A stretch of 8,516 nt of DNA from Candidatus Shapirobacteria bacterium (lineage in GTDB: Bacteria; Patescibacteriota; Microgenomatia; UBA12405), in contig JAQVSW010000005.1 in assembly GCA_028700345.1 (NCBI GenBank), forward strand, positions 13,513 through 22,028, given 5' to 3'. The translations under genes were made by a program, and so were the position numbers. Below, piece after piece: positions 1-4,864 of the stretch. Under the pieces are notes generated by a model. It saw only the letters and a program-made list of their open reading frames with translations. It did no database searches and was not told the origin of the DNA. Position 1 is the first letter of the stretch, and each line of letters begins with the position of its first letter.

Positions 1-554
1 CTACTCATGAGATACTGCTCTCCACCCTTTTTACTTTTGGCCATTGACCAAAAGTAATTTTTCTTTCTTTTCTTTTTTGTAAAAGATTCAAGCCAAGAAC
101 TAGCTTCATTTATATTTTTGCGAAAATTAATGACAAAATTTTTTATTCTGGTTAAAAAATTTATTTGATATTCAGATACTTCAGGGATATTTTCTAAAGT
201 AATATTTTGGATATCTTGATTTAAATTATCGGTAGAATCAGTTAAACTTTTAATTTCTTGCTGAAGTTCTTTGATAGTATTTTCAAGTTCTTTCTGCTTT
301 TGATTAAAAAGAGTTTTTTCTTGCTCTTGAACATAATTAATATTACTGAGAAATTCATTACTCCAATTTTCTGGTTTTGGATTGTTTTTATTGATTTCGA
401 CGCTTTGATTTAGACCTAAAATACCACTTAGAGAAAATTTTTTGGGAGCAGTATTAGTTTGAGAATCCGATAAAATTTCGCTACTTTTATTGACACCAAA
501 AAAACTCGATTTCTTGGGATCGGCTTTTCCATGATAAGACCCACCTGCTGTCAT
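1..554 (-). CDS. Coiled-coil basic protein of unknown function (C-terminus off window)
   Basis: An open minus-strand frame runs from ATG at 554 for 184 complete codons to the window edge without a stop, so the C-terminus is missing. The N-terminal 70 residues are low-complexity and polar (it begins MTAGGSYHGKADPKK). Residues about 73-118 are rich in Gln, Glu, Lys and Leu with heptad-like spacing and probably form a coiled coil. Residues 159-165 are a Lys/Arg run followed by an aromatic patch (YFWSM) and a KKGGEQYLMS segment. No signal peptide or membrane helix is visible. The layout recalls DUF5660-like Patescibacteria proteins, but this is from memory and not established. The start is 17 bases downstream of the trigger factor stop, and a perfect extended -10 (TGATATAAT) ends 6 bases before the ATG, so it may have its own leaderless transcript. 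The frame is convincing; the function is unknown. Confidence 0.72.
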   Translation of the reverse strand, partial: MTAGGSYHGKADPKKSSFFGVNKSSEILSDSQTNTAPKKFSLSGILGLNQSVEINKNNPKPENWSNEFLSNINYVQEQEKTLFNQKQKELENTIKELQQEIKSLTDSTDNLNQDIQNITLENIPEVSEYQINFLTRIKNFVINFRKNINEASSWLESFTKKKRKKNYFWSMAKSKKGGEQYLMS

Positions 555-560
555 AGAAGA

Positions 561-569
561 ATTATATCA
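561..569 (-). promoter_or_regulatory. Extended -10 promoter for the coiled-coil gene
   Basis: On the minus strand the sequence reads TGATATAAT, a perfect extended -10 (TGN-TATAAT), followed by 6 bases and then the ATG at 554. Transcription starting at the usual distance would begin at or next to the start codon, giving a leaderless mRNA. No convincing -35 box is present 16-18 bases upstream, which is compatible with an extended -10 element. The site lies in the trigger factor stop-codon region. Confidence 0.5.
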
Positions 570-571
570 AA

Positions 572-1381
572 TTATAAGATACTTTGGAGATAATCAAGTA
601 CTTTTTGTTGAGTTAAAAGAAAATAAACTAAGTTAGGATCTTTTTTAAGCTCAGGATTTTTTGTAAAAATATCGTTTATTTCTTTTTCCTCAACCTTAAT
701 TTTTTTATCTACAGCGATCTGATTTATGGCGAGATTTAATGTCCAATCTTTTTTAATTTGAGATTCTAACTCTTCCCTATACTTAGGTAAAGTGGTGTTT
801 TTACTTTTCAGATACTGATCGATACTTAGTTTGGCAGAATCCAGGTGCTCAACCAGGTCAGACAAACGACGATTAACATCATTATTTAATAAGACTCCTG
901 GGAGTTCGATTTGAGTGTGTTTTAAAATTAGGTCAATAATTTTGTCTGTTTTAACTTTTTGATCATTTTTTTGATCTTTATTTAGAGGTTTAATTTCGTC
1001 AAAGAATTGAGGATTAATATTTACGGGAGGAAGCTCGGCACTTTCCATTTCTAAAACCCAATCTGAATCAAGGGACAGTTTTTCGGTTTTAATTTTAATA
1101 GTTGGCTCAGTAATCGGTTTTAATTTATGCTCATCAATAATTTCTTTATAAGTTTTGGGCAAGAGGTGGTTAAGAACCTCTTCAATAACCTGCTGGGGTG
1201 AAATATTTTGCTCGACAACATCGAGTGGTGCCTTGCCTTTACGAAAACCTTTTTTTTCGAAAGAAGTCTGAATTTCCGCTAAAACATGCTCATATTCTTT
1301 TTTGATATCAGCTGCACCTAAGGTGAGCTCAATGGTAAATGATTTGTCCTTAAGTTGCTTTAATTGATGATTTGTTTTCAT
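572..1381 (-). CDS. tig: Trigger factor, short form without PPIase domain
   Basis: Ribosome-associated chaperone that meets nascent chains at the exit tunnel in the cytoplasm. The N-terminal ribosome-binding domain (about residues 1-120) carries the diagnostic loop GFRKGKAP at 45-52, matching the trigger factor F-R-x-G-x-x-P signature that docks on ribosomal protein L23. Typical trigger factors have about 430 residues with an FKBP-type prolyl isomerase domain in the middle. This one has 269, and the isomerase domain appears to be absent: residues 121-145 form a polar linker that leads into the helical C-terminal chaperone domain (about 146-269, with LPGVLLNNDVNRRL and a NQIAVDKKIKVEEKEI-like segment typical of that domain). 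The frame is intact, so this looks like a compact natural form rather than a broken gene. An extended -10-like TGCTATCAT lies 10 bases before the ATG, and no Shine-Dalgarno is seen. It diverges from the 1416 gene across a 34-base gap. Confidence 0.9.
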   Translation of the reverse strand: MKTNHQLKQLKDKSFTIELTLGAADIKKEYEHVLAEIQTSFEKKGFRKGKAPLDVVEQNISPQQVIEEVLNHLLPKTYKEIIDEHKLKPITEPTIKIKTEKLSLDSDWVLEMESAELPPVNINPQFFDEIKPLNKDQKNDQKVKTDKIIDLILKHTQIELPGVLLNNDVNRRLSDLVEHLDSAKLSIDQYLKSKNTTLPKYREELESQIKKDWTLNLAINQIAVDKKIKVEEKEINDIFTKNPELKKDPNLVYFLLTQQKVLDYLQSIL

Positions 1382-1415
1382 AAGTCTGCTTATGATAGCA
1401 TAATTAAATCTATTA

Positions 1416-2027
1416 ATGGAAAAAATAATTATTAAATTTAGTCGAGTCTTTTTTTGGAGTCTTCTCGGACTGGTAATAACTAGTATGGCGGTGGCCGAAT
1501 GTGTTTATTTACTTAATTATGAATCAAAAAAACAACTTATCTTTAGTAACTTAACAAATGATCAGTCACTAAGAGTAGCGGCTCAATCAAATAGGCAAGA
1601 AGATTTAATTGAAATTAAAAGTGAGATAACTAAATCTGATGCCCGGCCGGTAATAATTGAGAAATATTTAGCCAAATATAAATCCCCTCTTTTGCCTTAT
1701 GCTAGGGAAATTTTTGAAATATCACAGACTTATGGTTTTGAATATTACTGGATAGTGGCGATAGCCCAGCAAGAATCAAATTTATGTAAAAAAATACCCC
1801 AGGATTCTCATAATTGTTGGGGTTATGGTATTCACAAAAATGGGACTTTGAAATTTGAAAATTATGATTTGGCTTTAAAATCATTCGCTGAATATTTAAA
1901 GAGAGAATATTTTGATAAGGGTTTAAATACTCCGGAACTTATAATGAAGAAATATTGTCCTCATTCTGATGGTTCTTGGGCGAGAGGGGTACGGCAGTTT
2001 ATCGACGAAATGGAGAGGGGCGTCTAA
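1416..2027 (+). CDS. Membrane-anchored lysozyme-like (glucosaminidase/transglycosylase-type) protein
   Basis: A 203-residue envelope protein. Residues about 10-33 form an N-terminal membrane helix or uncleaved signal anchor, placing the rest outside the membrane. A polar linker (35-90) leads to a lysozyme-fold domain (about 90-203). Residues 111-124 (YWIVAIAQQESNLC) resemble the catalytic-glutamate helix of lysozyme-like enzymes, with E120 the likely general acid. The NCWGYGI motif at 133-139 and the closing pattern (KGL-NTPE-I--KY-P, then W--GV--FI-EME) match a family I know from Microgenomates-type genomes, where NAWGWGI is usual. The likely role is cleavage or remodelling of peptidoglycan glycan strands, but activity is inferred only. 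Cysteines 124, 134 and 181 could allow an extracellular disulfide. A strong plus-strand hairpin with a U tract at 2084-2130 could terminate its transcript. Confidence 0.75.
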   Translation: MEKIIIKFSRVFFWSLLGLVITSMAVAECVYLLNYESKKQLIFSNLTNDQSLRVAAQSNRQEDLIEIKSEITKSDARPVIIEKYLAKYKSPLLPYAREIFEISQTYGFEYYWIVAIAQQESNLCKKIPQDSHNCWGYGIHKNGTLKFENYDLALKSFAEYLKREYFDKGLNTPELIMKKYCPHSDGSWARGVRQFIDEMERGV

Positions 2028-2047
2028 TACACATCTAATCTATATTA

Positions 2048-2076
2048 TTGACATAGTTATAATGTTTTGGTATAGT
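2048..2076 (+). promoter_or_regulatory. Near-consensus sigma-70-type extended -10 promoter with no gene behind it
   Basis: TTGACA (2048-2053), a 17-base spacer and TATAGT (2071-2076) preceded by TGG, so the -35, spacing and extended -10 all fit the vegetative promoter consensus. It is the strongest promoter-like sequence I can see in the window. A second perfect TATAAT lies inside the spacer at 2058-2063. Transcription from here would run straight into the hairpin at 2084-2130, and the next gene downstream (2134-2571) is antisense, so no protein gene is served. Confidence 0.65.
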
Positions 2077-2083
2077 TGCCTCC

Positions 2084-2130
2084 AGATCCCGGGGTGGCTC
2101 CTCTAAAAAGCATGCTCTGGGATTTTTTTT
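2084..2130 (+). terminator. Strong hairpin plus U8 tract: terminator or short hairpin RNA
   Basis: The bases 2084-2098 (AGATCCCGGGGTGGC) can pair with 2110-2125 across an 11-base loop, giving about 15 pairs including several G-U pairs and one bulged A at 2112. The 3' arm runs into eight T residues (2123-2130). This is the form of an intrinsic terminator on the plus strand, and it does not work as one on the minus strand because no T tract follows there. It may end the transcript of the lysozyme-like gene that stops at 2027. Because a very good promoter ends only 7 bases upstream, it could equally be the body of a roughly 45-nucleotide stand-alone RNA. Confidence 0.6.
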
Positions 2131-2132
2131 GG

Positions 2133-2183
2133 TCTAACCCCTCCGTCCCGCCACGCGGGACACCTCCCCTTGACAGGCGAGGC
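2133..2183 (+). repeat. Left inverted-repeat arm with private hairpin
   Basis: GC-rich arm made of a 12-base outer part, a perfect 7-bp hairpin with a 3-base loop (GTCCCGCCACGCGGGAC, 2145-2161) and a 22-base inner part that contains CCTTGACA. It is read through by the nuclease gene: the stop codon (2134-2136) and the last 16 codons lie in this arm. The exact reverse complements of the outer and inner parts occur at 2635-2646 and 2593-2614. Confidence 0.85.
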
Positions 2184-2571
2184 GAGAACAGGTTTTCAAA
2201 ATCTCTTGTTTTACCTTTTCAAGATCAGTTAATATTTCTTCATTTGTGAATCTAATTGTTTCTACTACTATTTTGAATAAAAACAGGTCTCGTAAATTAT
2301 CATTTTCTTTCTTTTTGTTATGTGACCCTCCGTCTATCTCAATCGCTAAATTTAATTTAGAACAATAAAAATCGAGGATAAATCTATTAATTGGCTTTTG
2401 TCTACTAAATTTATATCCTGTTTTTTCATATCTCAATAATTTTTGCCAAATAATATTTTCAGCCTCGGTAGGATTATGTCTATTATTCTTGGCCATATGA
2501 GTCAAGTCGGCCATGTAATTAATATTTCCATGAATTGGATTTATCGCTTCAATTTCAATTTTCTTTTTCAT
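2134..2571 (-). CDS. DUF559 (Vsr-like, PD-(D/E)xK) endonuclease-domain protein
   Basis: A 145-residue protein with the hallmarks of the DUF559 family, which has a restriction-endonuclease-like fold related to the very-short-patch repair nuclease. The order is NPTEAENIIWQKLL (33-46), GYKFSRQKPINRFILDFYC (52-70), LAIEIDGGSH (75-84) and ETIRFTNEEIL (104-114). Likely metal-binding residues are D67, E78 and D80. Family members are small single-domain proteins, frequent and often multi-copy in environmental genomes, and their biological role is not settled. A role in DNA cutting linked to repeat spread is my inference. The last 16 residues (130-145) are encoded by the GC-rich left repeat arm and read like translated repeat, not family sequence. 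A -35 TTGACA supplied by the right repeat arm sits 17 bases from an AATACT -10, which ends 6 bases before the ATG. Confidence 0.88.
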   Translation of the reverse strand: MKKKIEIEAINPIHGNINYMADLTHMAKNNRHNPTEAENIIWQKLLRYEKTGYKFSRQKPINRFILDFYCSKLNLAIEIDGGSHNKKKENDNLRDLFLFKIVVETIRFTNEEILTDLEKVKQEILKTCSRLACQGEVSRVAGRRG

Positions 2572-2577
2572 TTATTT

Positions 2578-2606
2578 AGTATTTGATTCTTGGCCTCGCC
2601 TGTCAA
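2578..2606 (-). promoter_or_regulatory. Promoter of the DUF559 gene, -35 box inside the repeat arm
   Basis: Read on the minus strand: a perfect TTGACA (2606-2601) that lies within the inner 22-base repeat, a 17-base spacer, then AATACT (2583-2578, four of six consensus bases), then 6 bases to the ATG at 2571. This predicts a leaderless transcript. The -35 moves with the repeat, so an inserted arm would carry half a promoter with it. Confidence 0.5.
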
Positions 2607-2646
2607 GGGGAGGTCCTCGATTTAATAATCGAGGGGAGGGGTTAGA
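2593..2646 (-). repeat. Right inverted-repeat arm with private hairpin
   Basis: Mirror of the left arm: the inner 22 bases (2593-2614) and outer 12 bases (2635-2646) are exact reverse complements of 2162-2183 and 2133-2144. Between them lies an unrelated perfect 8-bp hairpin with a 4-base loop, CCTCGATTTAATAATCGAGG (2615-2634). The arm ends 72 bases before the EF-P start codon. Confidence 0.85.
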
Positions 2647-2651
2647 TTAAA

Positions 2652-2682
2652 GAGGGGTTAGGGGAGATTGGTCAAAGGGGGT
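2652..2682 (-). repeat. Degenerate copy of the GC-rich repeat upstream of EF-P
   Basis: GAGGGGTTAGGGGAG (2652-2666) repeats, in direct orientation, most of the outer repeat segment at 2635-2646, and TTGGTCAAAGGGGG (2669-2682) resembles the CCTTGAC-bearing inner segment read in reverse (CCCCCTTTGACCAA). The copy is imperfect and shorter, so it could be an older insertion or a duplicated end. It abuts the EF-P promoter, whose -35 starts at its right end. Confidence 0.45.
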
Positions 2683-2711
2683 TGTTTTCTGCCCTGACTT
2701 TGGATTACAAT
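2682..2711 (+). promoter_or_regulatory. Promoter of EF-P, predicting a leaderless mRNA
   Basis: TTGTTT (2682-2687), an 18-base spacer and TACAAT (2706-2711), followed by 7 bases to the ATG at 2719. The expected transcription start falls on or next to the start codon, and no Shine-Dalgarno is present before the ATG. The -35 box begins at the edge of the degenerate GC-rich repeat. Confidence 0.5.
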
Positions 2712-2718
2712 ATCCCCT

Positions 2719-3285
2719 ATGGGAATGATTTCAACCGCACAATTTAAAAAAGGGATTTATTTACTTTTTCATGATGAACCTCATATGGTGATGGACATTA
2801 CCTTTGTCTCTCCAGGAAAAGGGTCGGCTTTTTATCGAACTAAACTCAAAAATTTATATACAGGTCATGTAGTGGAATATACCTATAAATCCGGAGAAAA
2901 GGTAGAGGAGGTTTTGGTAGAGACACAGGAGGCAGAATATTCTTATTTTGATGGAAGTAACTATGTTTTTATCGAACCTAGAACTTTTGAGCAATATGCT
3001 GTACCTCAGGAAATAATTGGTGAGGATAAAGTATATTTAAAAGAATCTCTTCTTTATCGAATTAAATTTTATGAAGAGAAACCAGTAGGAATAACATTAC
3101 CAAAAAGTATTGCTTGTACTGTAGTCGAAACTGAAAACTCAATTAAGGGTGATACAGCGACTTCGGCCATGAAAAATGCTGTCTTAGACACAGGAGCCAA
3201 AGTGCTAGTCCCTCTTTTTATTAAAAATGGCGAAGAAATTTTAATTAGCACTGAAAGCGGGGCTTATTTGTCTAGAAAGAATTAA
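2719..3285 (+). CDS. efp: Elongation factor P
   Basis: A 188-residue cytoplasmic translation factor that binds between the P and E sites and promotes peptide bond formation at stalled sequences such as consecutive prolines. Length and order fit the family: an N-terminal KOW-like barrel (1-65), an OB domain (about 70-130) and a C-terminal OB domain (about 132-187) ending in the recognisable TGAKVLVPLFIKNGEEI and GAYLSRKN. The tip loop FVSPGKGSAF has lysine at position 34, exactly the residue modified in E. coli EF-P; no modification enzyme is in the window. ATG 2719 is chosen because residue 34 then matches and because a promoter places the transcript start there; ATG 2725 is a possible alternative. 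The stop overlaps that of the convergent 3282 gene by 4 bases. Confidence 0.95.
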   Translation: MGMISTAQFKKGIYLLFHDEPHMVMDITFVSPGKGSAFYRTKLKNLYTGHVVEYTYKSGEKVEEVLVETQEAEYSYFDGSNYVFIEPRTFEQYAVPQEIIGEDKVYLKESLLYRIKFYEEKPVGITLPKSIACTVVETENSIKGDTATSAMKNAVLDTGAKVLVPLFIKNGEEILISTESGAYLSRKN

Positions 3286-3644
3286 AGTCCTATTTGAAGA
3301 TCGATGGCAGGGGTTTCTATTTCTAAATCTTGATTTATATTATTTTCGATATTTTCAAATTTTTCTCGATAAGCTTCAGGTAAAAGTGATTTAGATACAG
3401 TTGGGACAATTTTTTCTGTGGGAAGAGGGGTAATAGAGGGAACCACTGAATTTTCATTTTTTCGGCGAGAAGTAACGATTAGGGAGATGATAAAAAGAAT
3501 AAAAATAAATATACCCAAAGCAATTAAGATAATTATTTTTGGACTTAGTTTTATTTTGCTTTTAAGGGCTGAAGGAATTTCTTCTTGAAAACCGAGAGGA
3601 TTATTTTGAGAAATATCAATATTTTGATAAGGAGTGTCGGCCAT
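3282..3644 (-). CDS. Small single-pass membrane protein of unknown function
   Basis: A 120-residue protein with one strong membrane helix at about 37-58 (KIIILIALGIFIFILFIISL), a basic stop-transfer stretch SRRK at 59-62, a Pro/Thr/Ser-rich linker (68-84) and an acidic C-terminal tail rich in Glu, Asn and Ile. The N-terminal 35 residues are polar with several lysines, so orientation is ambiguous. I recognise no family. Its ATG follows the stop of the upstream exported protein (3646-4410) by a single base (TAAAATG), so the two are surely cotranscribed and may be translationally coupled; they may work together at the cell envelope. It converges on EF-P with a 4-base overlap at a shared TTAA. 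Confidence 0.72.
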   Translation of the reverse strand: MADTPYQNIDISQNNPLGFQEEIPSALKSKIKLSPKIIILIALGIFIFILFIISLIVTSRRKNENSVVPSITPLPTEKIVPTVSKSLLPEAYREKFENIENNINQDLEIETPAIDLQIGL

Positions 3645-3645
3645 T

Positions 3646-4410
3646 TTAGTTATAAAATTTAATAGTAACTGCTTTAAGATCTGACAAAATATTTTTTAAA
3701 TATGAATCGGCTTTTAAAATTTCAACTCTAGCTTCAGGAAAAAAATTAGAAAAAGTTTTGCCCTTTTGAGGTTTTTGAGCAATAGTATTGGCATTTTCAA
3801 GAGATTTATTAATCAAGTCAGAATTAACGGGAAAATTGGCAAACCAGTTTTCGGTAAAATTATTGTTTTGAGAATCTGTTTTTATAGTATCGGCCAAAAT
3901 TTTTATTTCGTTAAGATTGTATAGTCGTAAATTTATAGCTGCTTGAGTTAAGGCTTGGTAATAAACAGTTTGAATTTCAAGATAGCGATTTTTAAAGGTT
4001 GTTGCCCAGTCTTTGATATCGGCTGAATTAGTGAAATTTGGAAGAATTAGATTTTGTTCGTCTAGCCAGTCTTCCCATTTTTGAAGTGAAACTTGAATCT
4101 TTCCAGTTTTTGACAAATCGCTATTTTTATATTTATCAAGGCCAACTCGGAGAGTCATCAAAAAACTTTTAAGCATTTTATTTCTGGAAAAAAGAACAGT
4201 TTTGGTTGATTCAATCATATCTTGCTCAGAAGTGATGCTGCGATATTGAATATAGACATTTTTTTTATTTAAAAAATCAAGATAGTTTTTTTGGTATTCA
4301 TCTCGTAAAAAAAGGTAATCGTTTCGATATTGAGTAAACAATTCACTTTGGGTTTGAGCTTTTATAGGAGAAGTGTTGAACAAAAAAAATAAGACAAAAA
4401 TTAACCACAT
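3646..4410 (-). CDS. Exported helical protein of unknown function
   Basis: With ATG at 4410 the product has 254 residues and starts with a clean signal peptide: MWLIFVLFFLFNTSPIKA, then QTQS, with a plausible signal peptidase I site after IKA. The remainder looks almost entirely helical, with many Asn, Lys, Leu and Tyr and repeated pairs of helices, and no catalytic motif that I know. The open frame extends to 4461, but that start would lie inside the tRNA-Leu gene and add 17 residues before the signal peptide, so it is rejected. An extended -10-like TGCTACACT ends 5 bases before ATG 4410. It is the first gene of a two-gene operon with the small membrane protein. It could be a secreted scaffold or adhesin-like factor, but no function can be assigned. 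Confidence 0.72.
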   Translation of the reverse strand: MWLIFVLFFLFNTSPIKAQTQSELFTQYRNDYLFLRDEYQKNYLDFLNKKNVYIQYRSITSEQDMIESTKTVLFSRNKMLKSFLMTLRVGLDKYKNSDLSKTGKIQVSLQKWEDWLDEQNLILPNFTNSADIKDWATTFKNRYLEIQTVYYQALTQAAINLRLYNLNEIKILADTIKTDSQNNNFTENWFANFPVNSDLINKSLENANTIAQKPQKGKTFSNFFPEARVEILKADSYLKNILSDLKAVTIKFYN

Positions 4411-4415
4411 AAAAT

Positions 4416-4424
4416 AGTGTAGCA
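4416..4424 (-). promoter_or_regulatory. Extended -10-like promoter of the exported-protein operon
   Basis: The minus strand reads TGCTACACT, ending 5 bases before ATG 4410, between the T-rich end of the tRNA-Leu gene and the coding region. No good -35 is visible. If used, it gives a leaderless mRNA and uncouples the operon from the tRNA transcript. The alternative is readthrough from the tRNA promoter. Confidence 0.4.
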
Positions 4425-4432
4425 AAAAAAAG

Positions 4433-4514
4433 TGCCGCTGAGAGGACTCGAACCTCCACATCTTTCGATATACGCTCCTAAAGCGTACGTGTATACCAAT
4501 TTCACCACAGCGGC
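4433..4514 (-). tRNA. tRNA-Leu, anticodon UAG
   Basis: An 82-nucleotide class II tRNA. The acceptor arms GCCGCTG and CAGCGGC pair perfectly, the anticodon stem TACGC/GCGTA encloses the loop TTTAGGA with anticodon TAG, the long variable arm is ATC-GAAA-GAT, and the T loop is a canonical TTCGAGT. The discriminator is A, as for leucine. CCA is not encoded: CTTTTTTTT follows, and this T tract directly behind the acceptor stem may act as a terminator. It reads CUN leucine codons, mainly CUA. Confidence 0.96.
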
Positions 4515-4557
4515 AATATGCTTATTTTATCAATAATTTGGTAAAATAATGAAGCTT

Positions 4558-4631
4558 GTCCCCATAGCTCAGTTGGATAGAGCGCTTTCCTTCTAAGAAA
4601 GAGGTCGCAGGTCCGATCCCTGCTGGGGATA
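4558..4631 (+). tRNA. tRNA-Arg, anticodon UCU
   Basis: The acceptor arms GTCCCCA and TGGGGAT pair over 7 positions (one G-U), the anticodon stem CTTTC/GAAAG holds the loop CTTCTAA with anticodon TCT, and the D arm GCTC-AGTTGGATA-GAGC is normal. Discriminator is A, and CCA is not encoded. It reads AGA/AGG, the most useful arginine codons in an AT-rich genome. The T loop is TCCGATC, with C in place of the usual U at position 55. It is the first of three plus-strand tRNAs and is divergent from tRNA-Leu across 43 bases that hold a TAAAAT hexamer on each strand. Confidence 0.96.
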
Positions 4632-4699
4632 CAACGTAATGCCAAATTTTCGGCAAACGTTGTTAGAACGTATAAATTCAAAGAATTTATTACGTTCTA
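4632..4699 (+). other. Two tandem hairpins in the tRNA spacer
   Basis: Directly after tRNA-Arg(UCU) comes CAACGT-AA-TGCC (4632-4643), which pairs with GGCA-A-ACGTTG (4652-4662). Then TAGAACGTATAAATTC (4664-4679) pairs with 4683-4699 around a 3-base loop, with a single bulged base. The halves also cross-pair: AACGTAAT at 4633-4640 is the exact complement of ATTACGTT at 4689-4696. No U tract follows the second hairpin, so a standard terminator is unlikely; tRNA processing or a switchable spacer are possibilities. Confidence 0.6.
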
Positions 4700-4704
4700 C
4701 ATTG

Positions 4705-4776
4705 GCGCCTATAGCTCAATGGATAGAGTAATAGTCTTCGGAACTATTGATGAGGGTTCGATTCCCCCTGGGCGCA
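4705..4776 (+). tRNA. tRNA-Arg, anticodon UCG
   Basis: The acceptor arms GCGCCTA and TGGGCGC pair over 7 positions (one U-G). The anticodon stem ATAGT/ACTAT holds CTTCGGA with anticodon TCG, which reads CGA and probably other CGN codons. The D arm is GCTC-AATGGATA-GAGT. The T loop TTCGATT is canonical, but the T stem GAGGG/CCCCC contains an A-C mismatch at its second pair. Discriminator is A, and CCA is not encoded. The next tRNA begins 11 bases downstream. Confidence 0.94.
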
Positions 4777-4787
4777 CCTAACAATTT

Positions 4788-4859
4788 GGGTCCTTAGCTC
4801 AGCGGTAGAGCAGTCGCCTCTTAAGCGATTGGTCGCGAGTCCGAATCTCGCAGGGCCCA
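4788..4859 (+). tRNA. tRNA-Lys, anticodon CUU
   Basis: The acceptor arms GGGTCCT and AGGGCCC pair fully (one U-G), the anticodon stem GTCGC/GCGAT holds CTCTTAA with anticodon CTT (reads AAG), and the T stem GCGAG/CTCGC is perfect. The T loop is TCCGAAT, again with C at position 55. Discriminator is A, and CCA is not encoded. It ends 5 bases before the convergent stop codon of the glycoside hydrolase gene, and no clear terminator hairpin is seen behind it. Confidence 0.96.
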
Positions 4860-4864
4860 CTTAA

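Larger units (their letters stand above)
2133..2646 (-). mobile_element. Candidate mobile unit: DUF559 nuclease gene between long hairpin-bearing inverted repeats
   Basis: The two ends form a segmented inverted repeat. The outer 12 bases (2133-2144, TCTAACCCCTCC; complement at 2635-2646) and the inner 22 bases (2162-2183; complement at 2593-2614) match without a mismatch. Between these segments each end carries a different perfect hairpin: GTCCCGC-CAC-GCGGGAC at 2145-2161 and CCTCGATT-TAAT-AATCGAGG at 2615-2634. The only gene inside is the DUF559 nuclease at 2134-2571. The arms are much more GC-rich than their surroundings. I see no clear target-site duplication and no transposase, so the mobile nature is inferred from structure. 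Related sequences occur at 2652-2682 and 7879-7930. Confidence 0.55.

Noticed and set aside
1702..1884. 60-codon minus-strand open frame
   Set aside because: Shadow of the lysozyme-like gene on the plus strand, which has clear domain signatures.
2133..2646. Classical insertion sequence
   Set aside because: No transposase or DDE/HUH motif and no clear target-site duplication; the only gene is a DUF559 nuclease.
2133..2682. CRISPR array, because of clustered repeats
   Set aside because: Repeats are inverted, few and unequally spaced, with no spacers and no cas genes.
3069..3251. 60-codon minus-strand open frame
   Set aside because: Lies wholly inside EF-P in antisense and has no family features.
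4411..4461. Longer start for the exported helical protein
   Set aside because: Would begin inside tRNA-Leu and put a polar stretch before a well-formed signal peptide.
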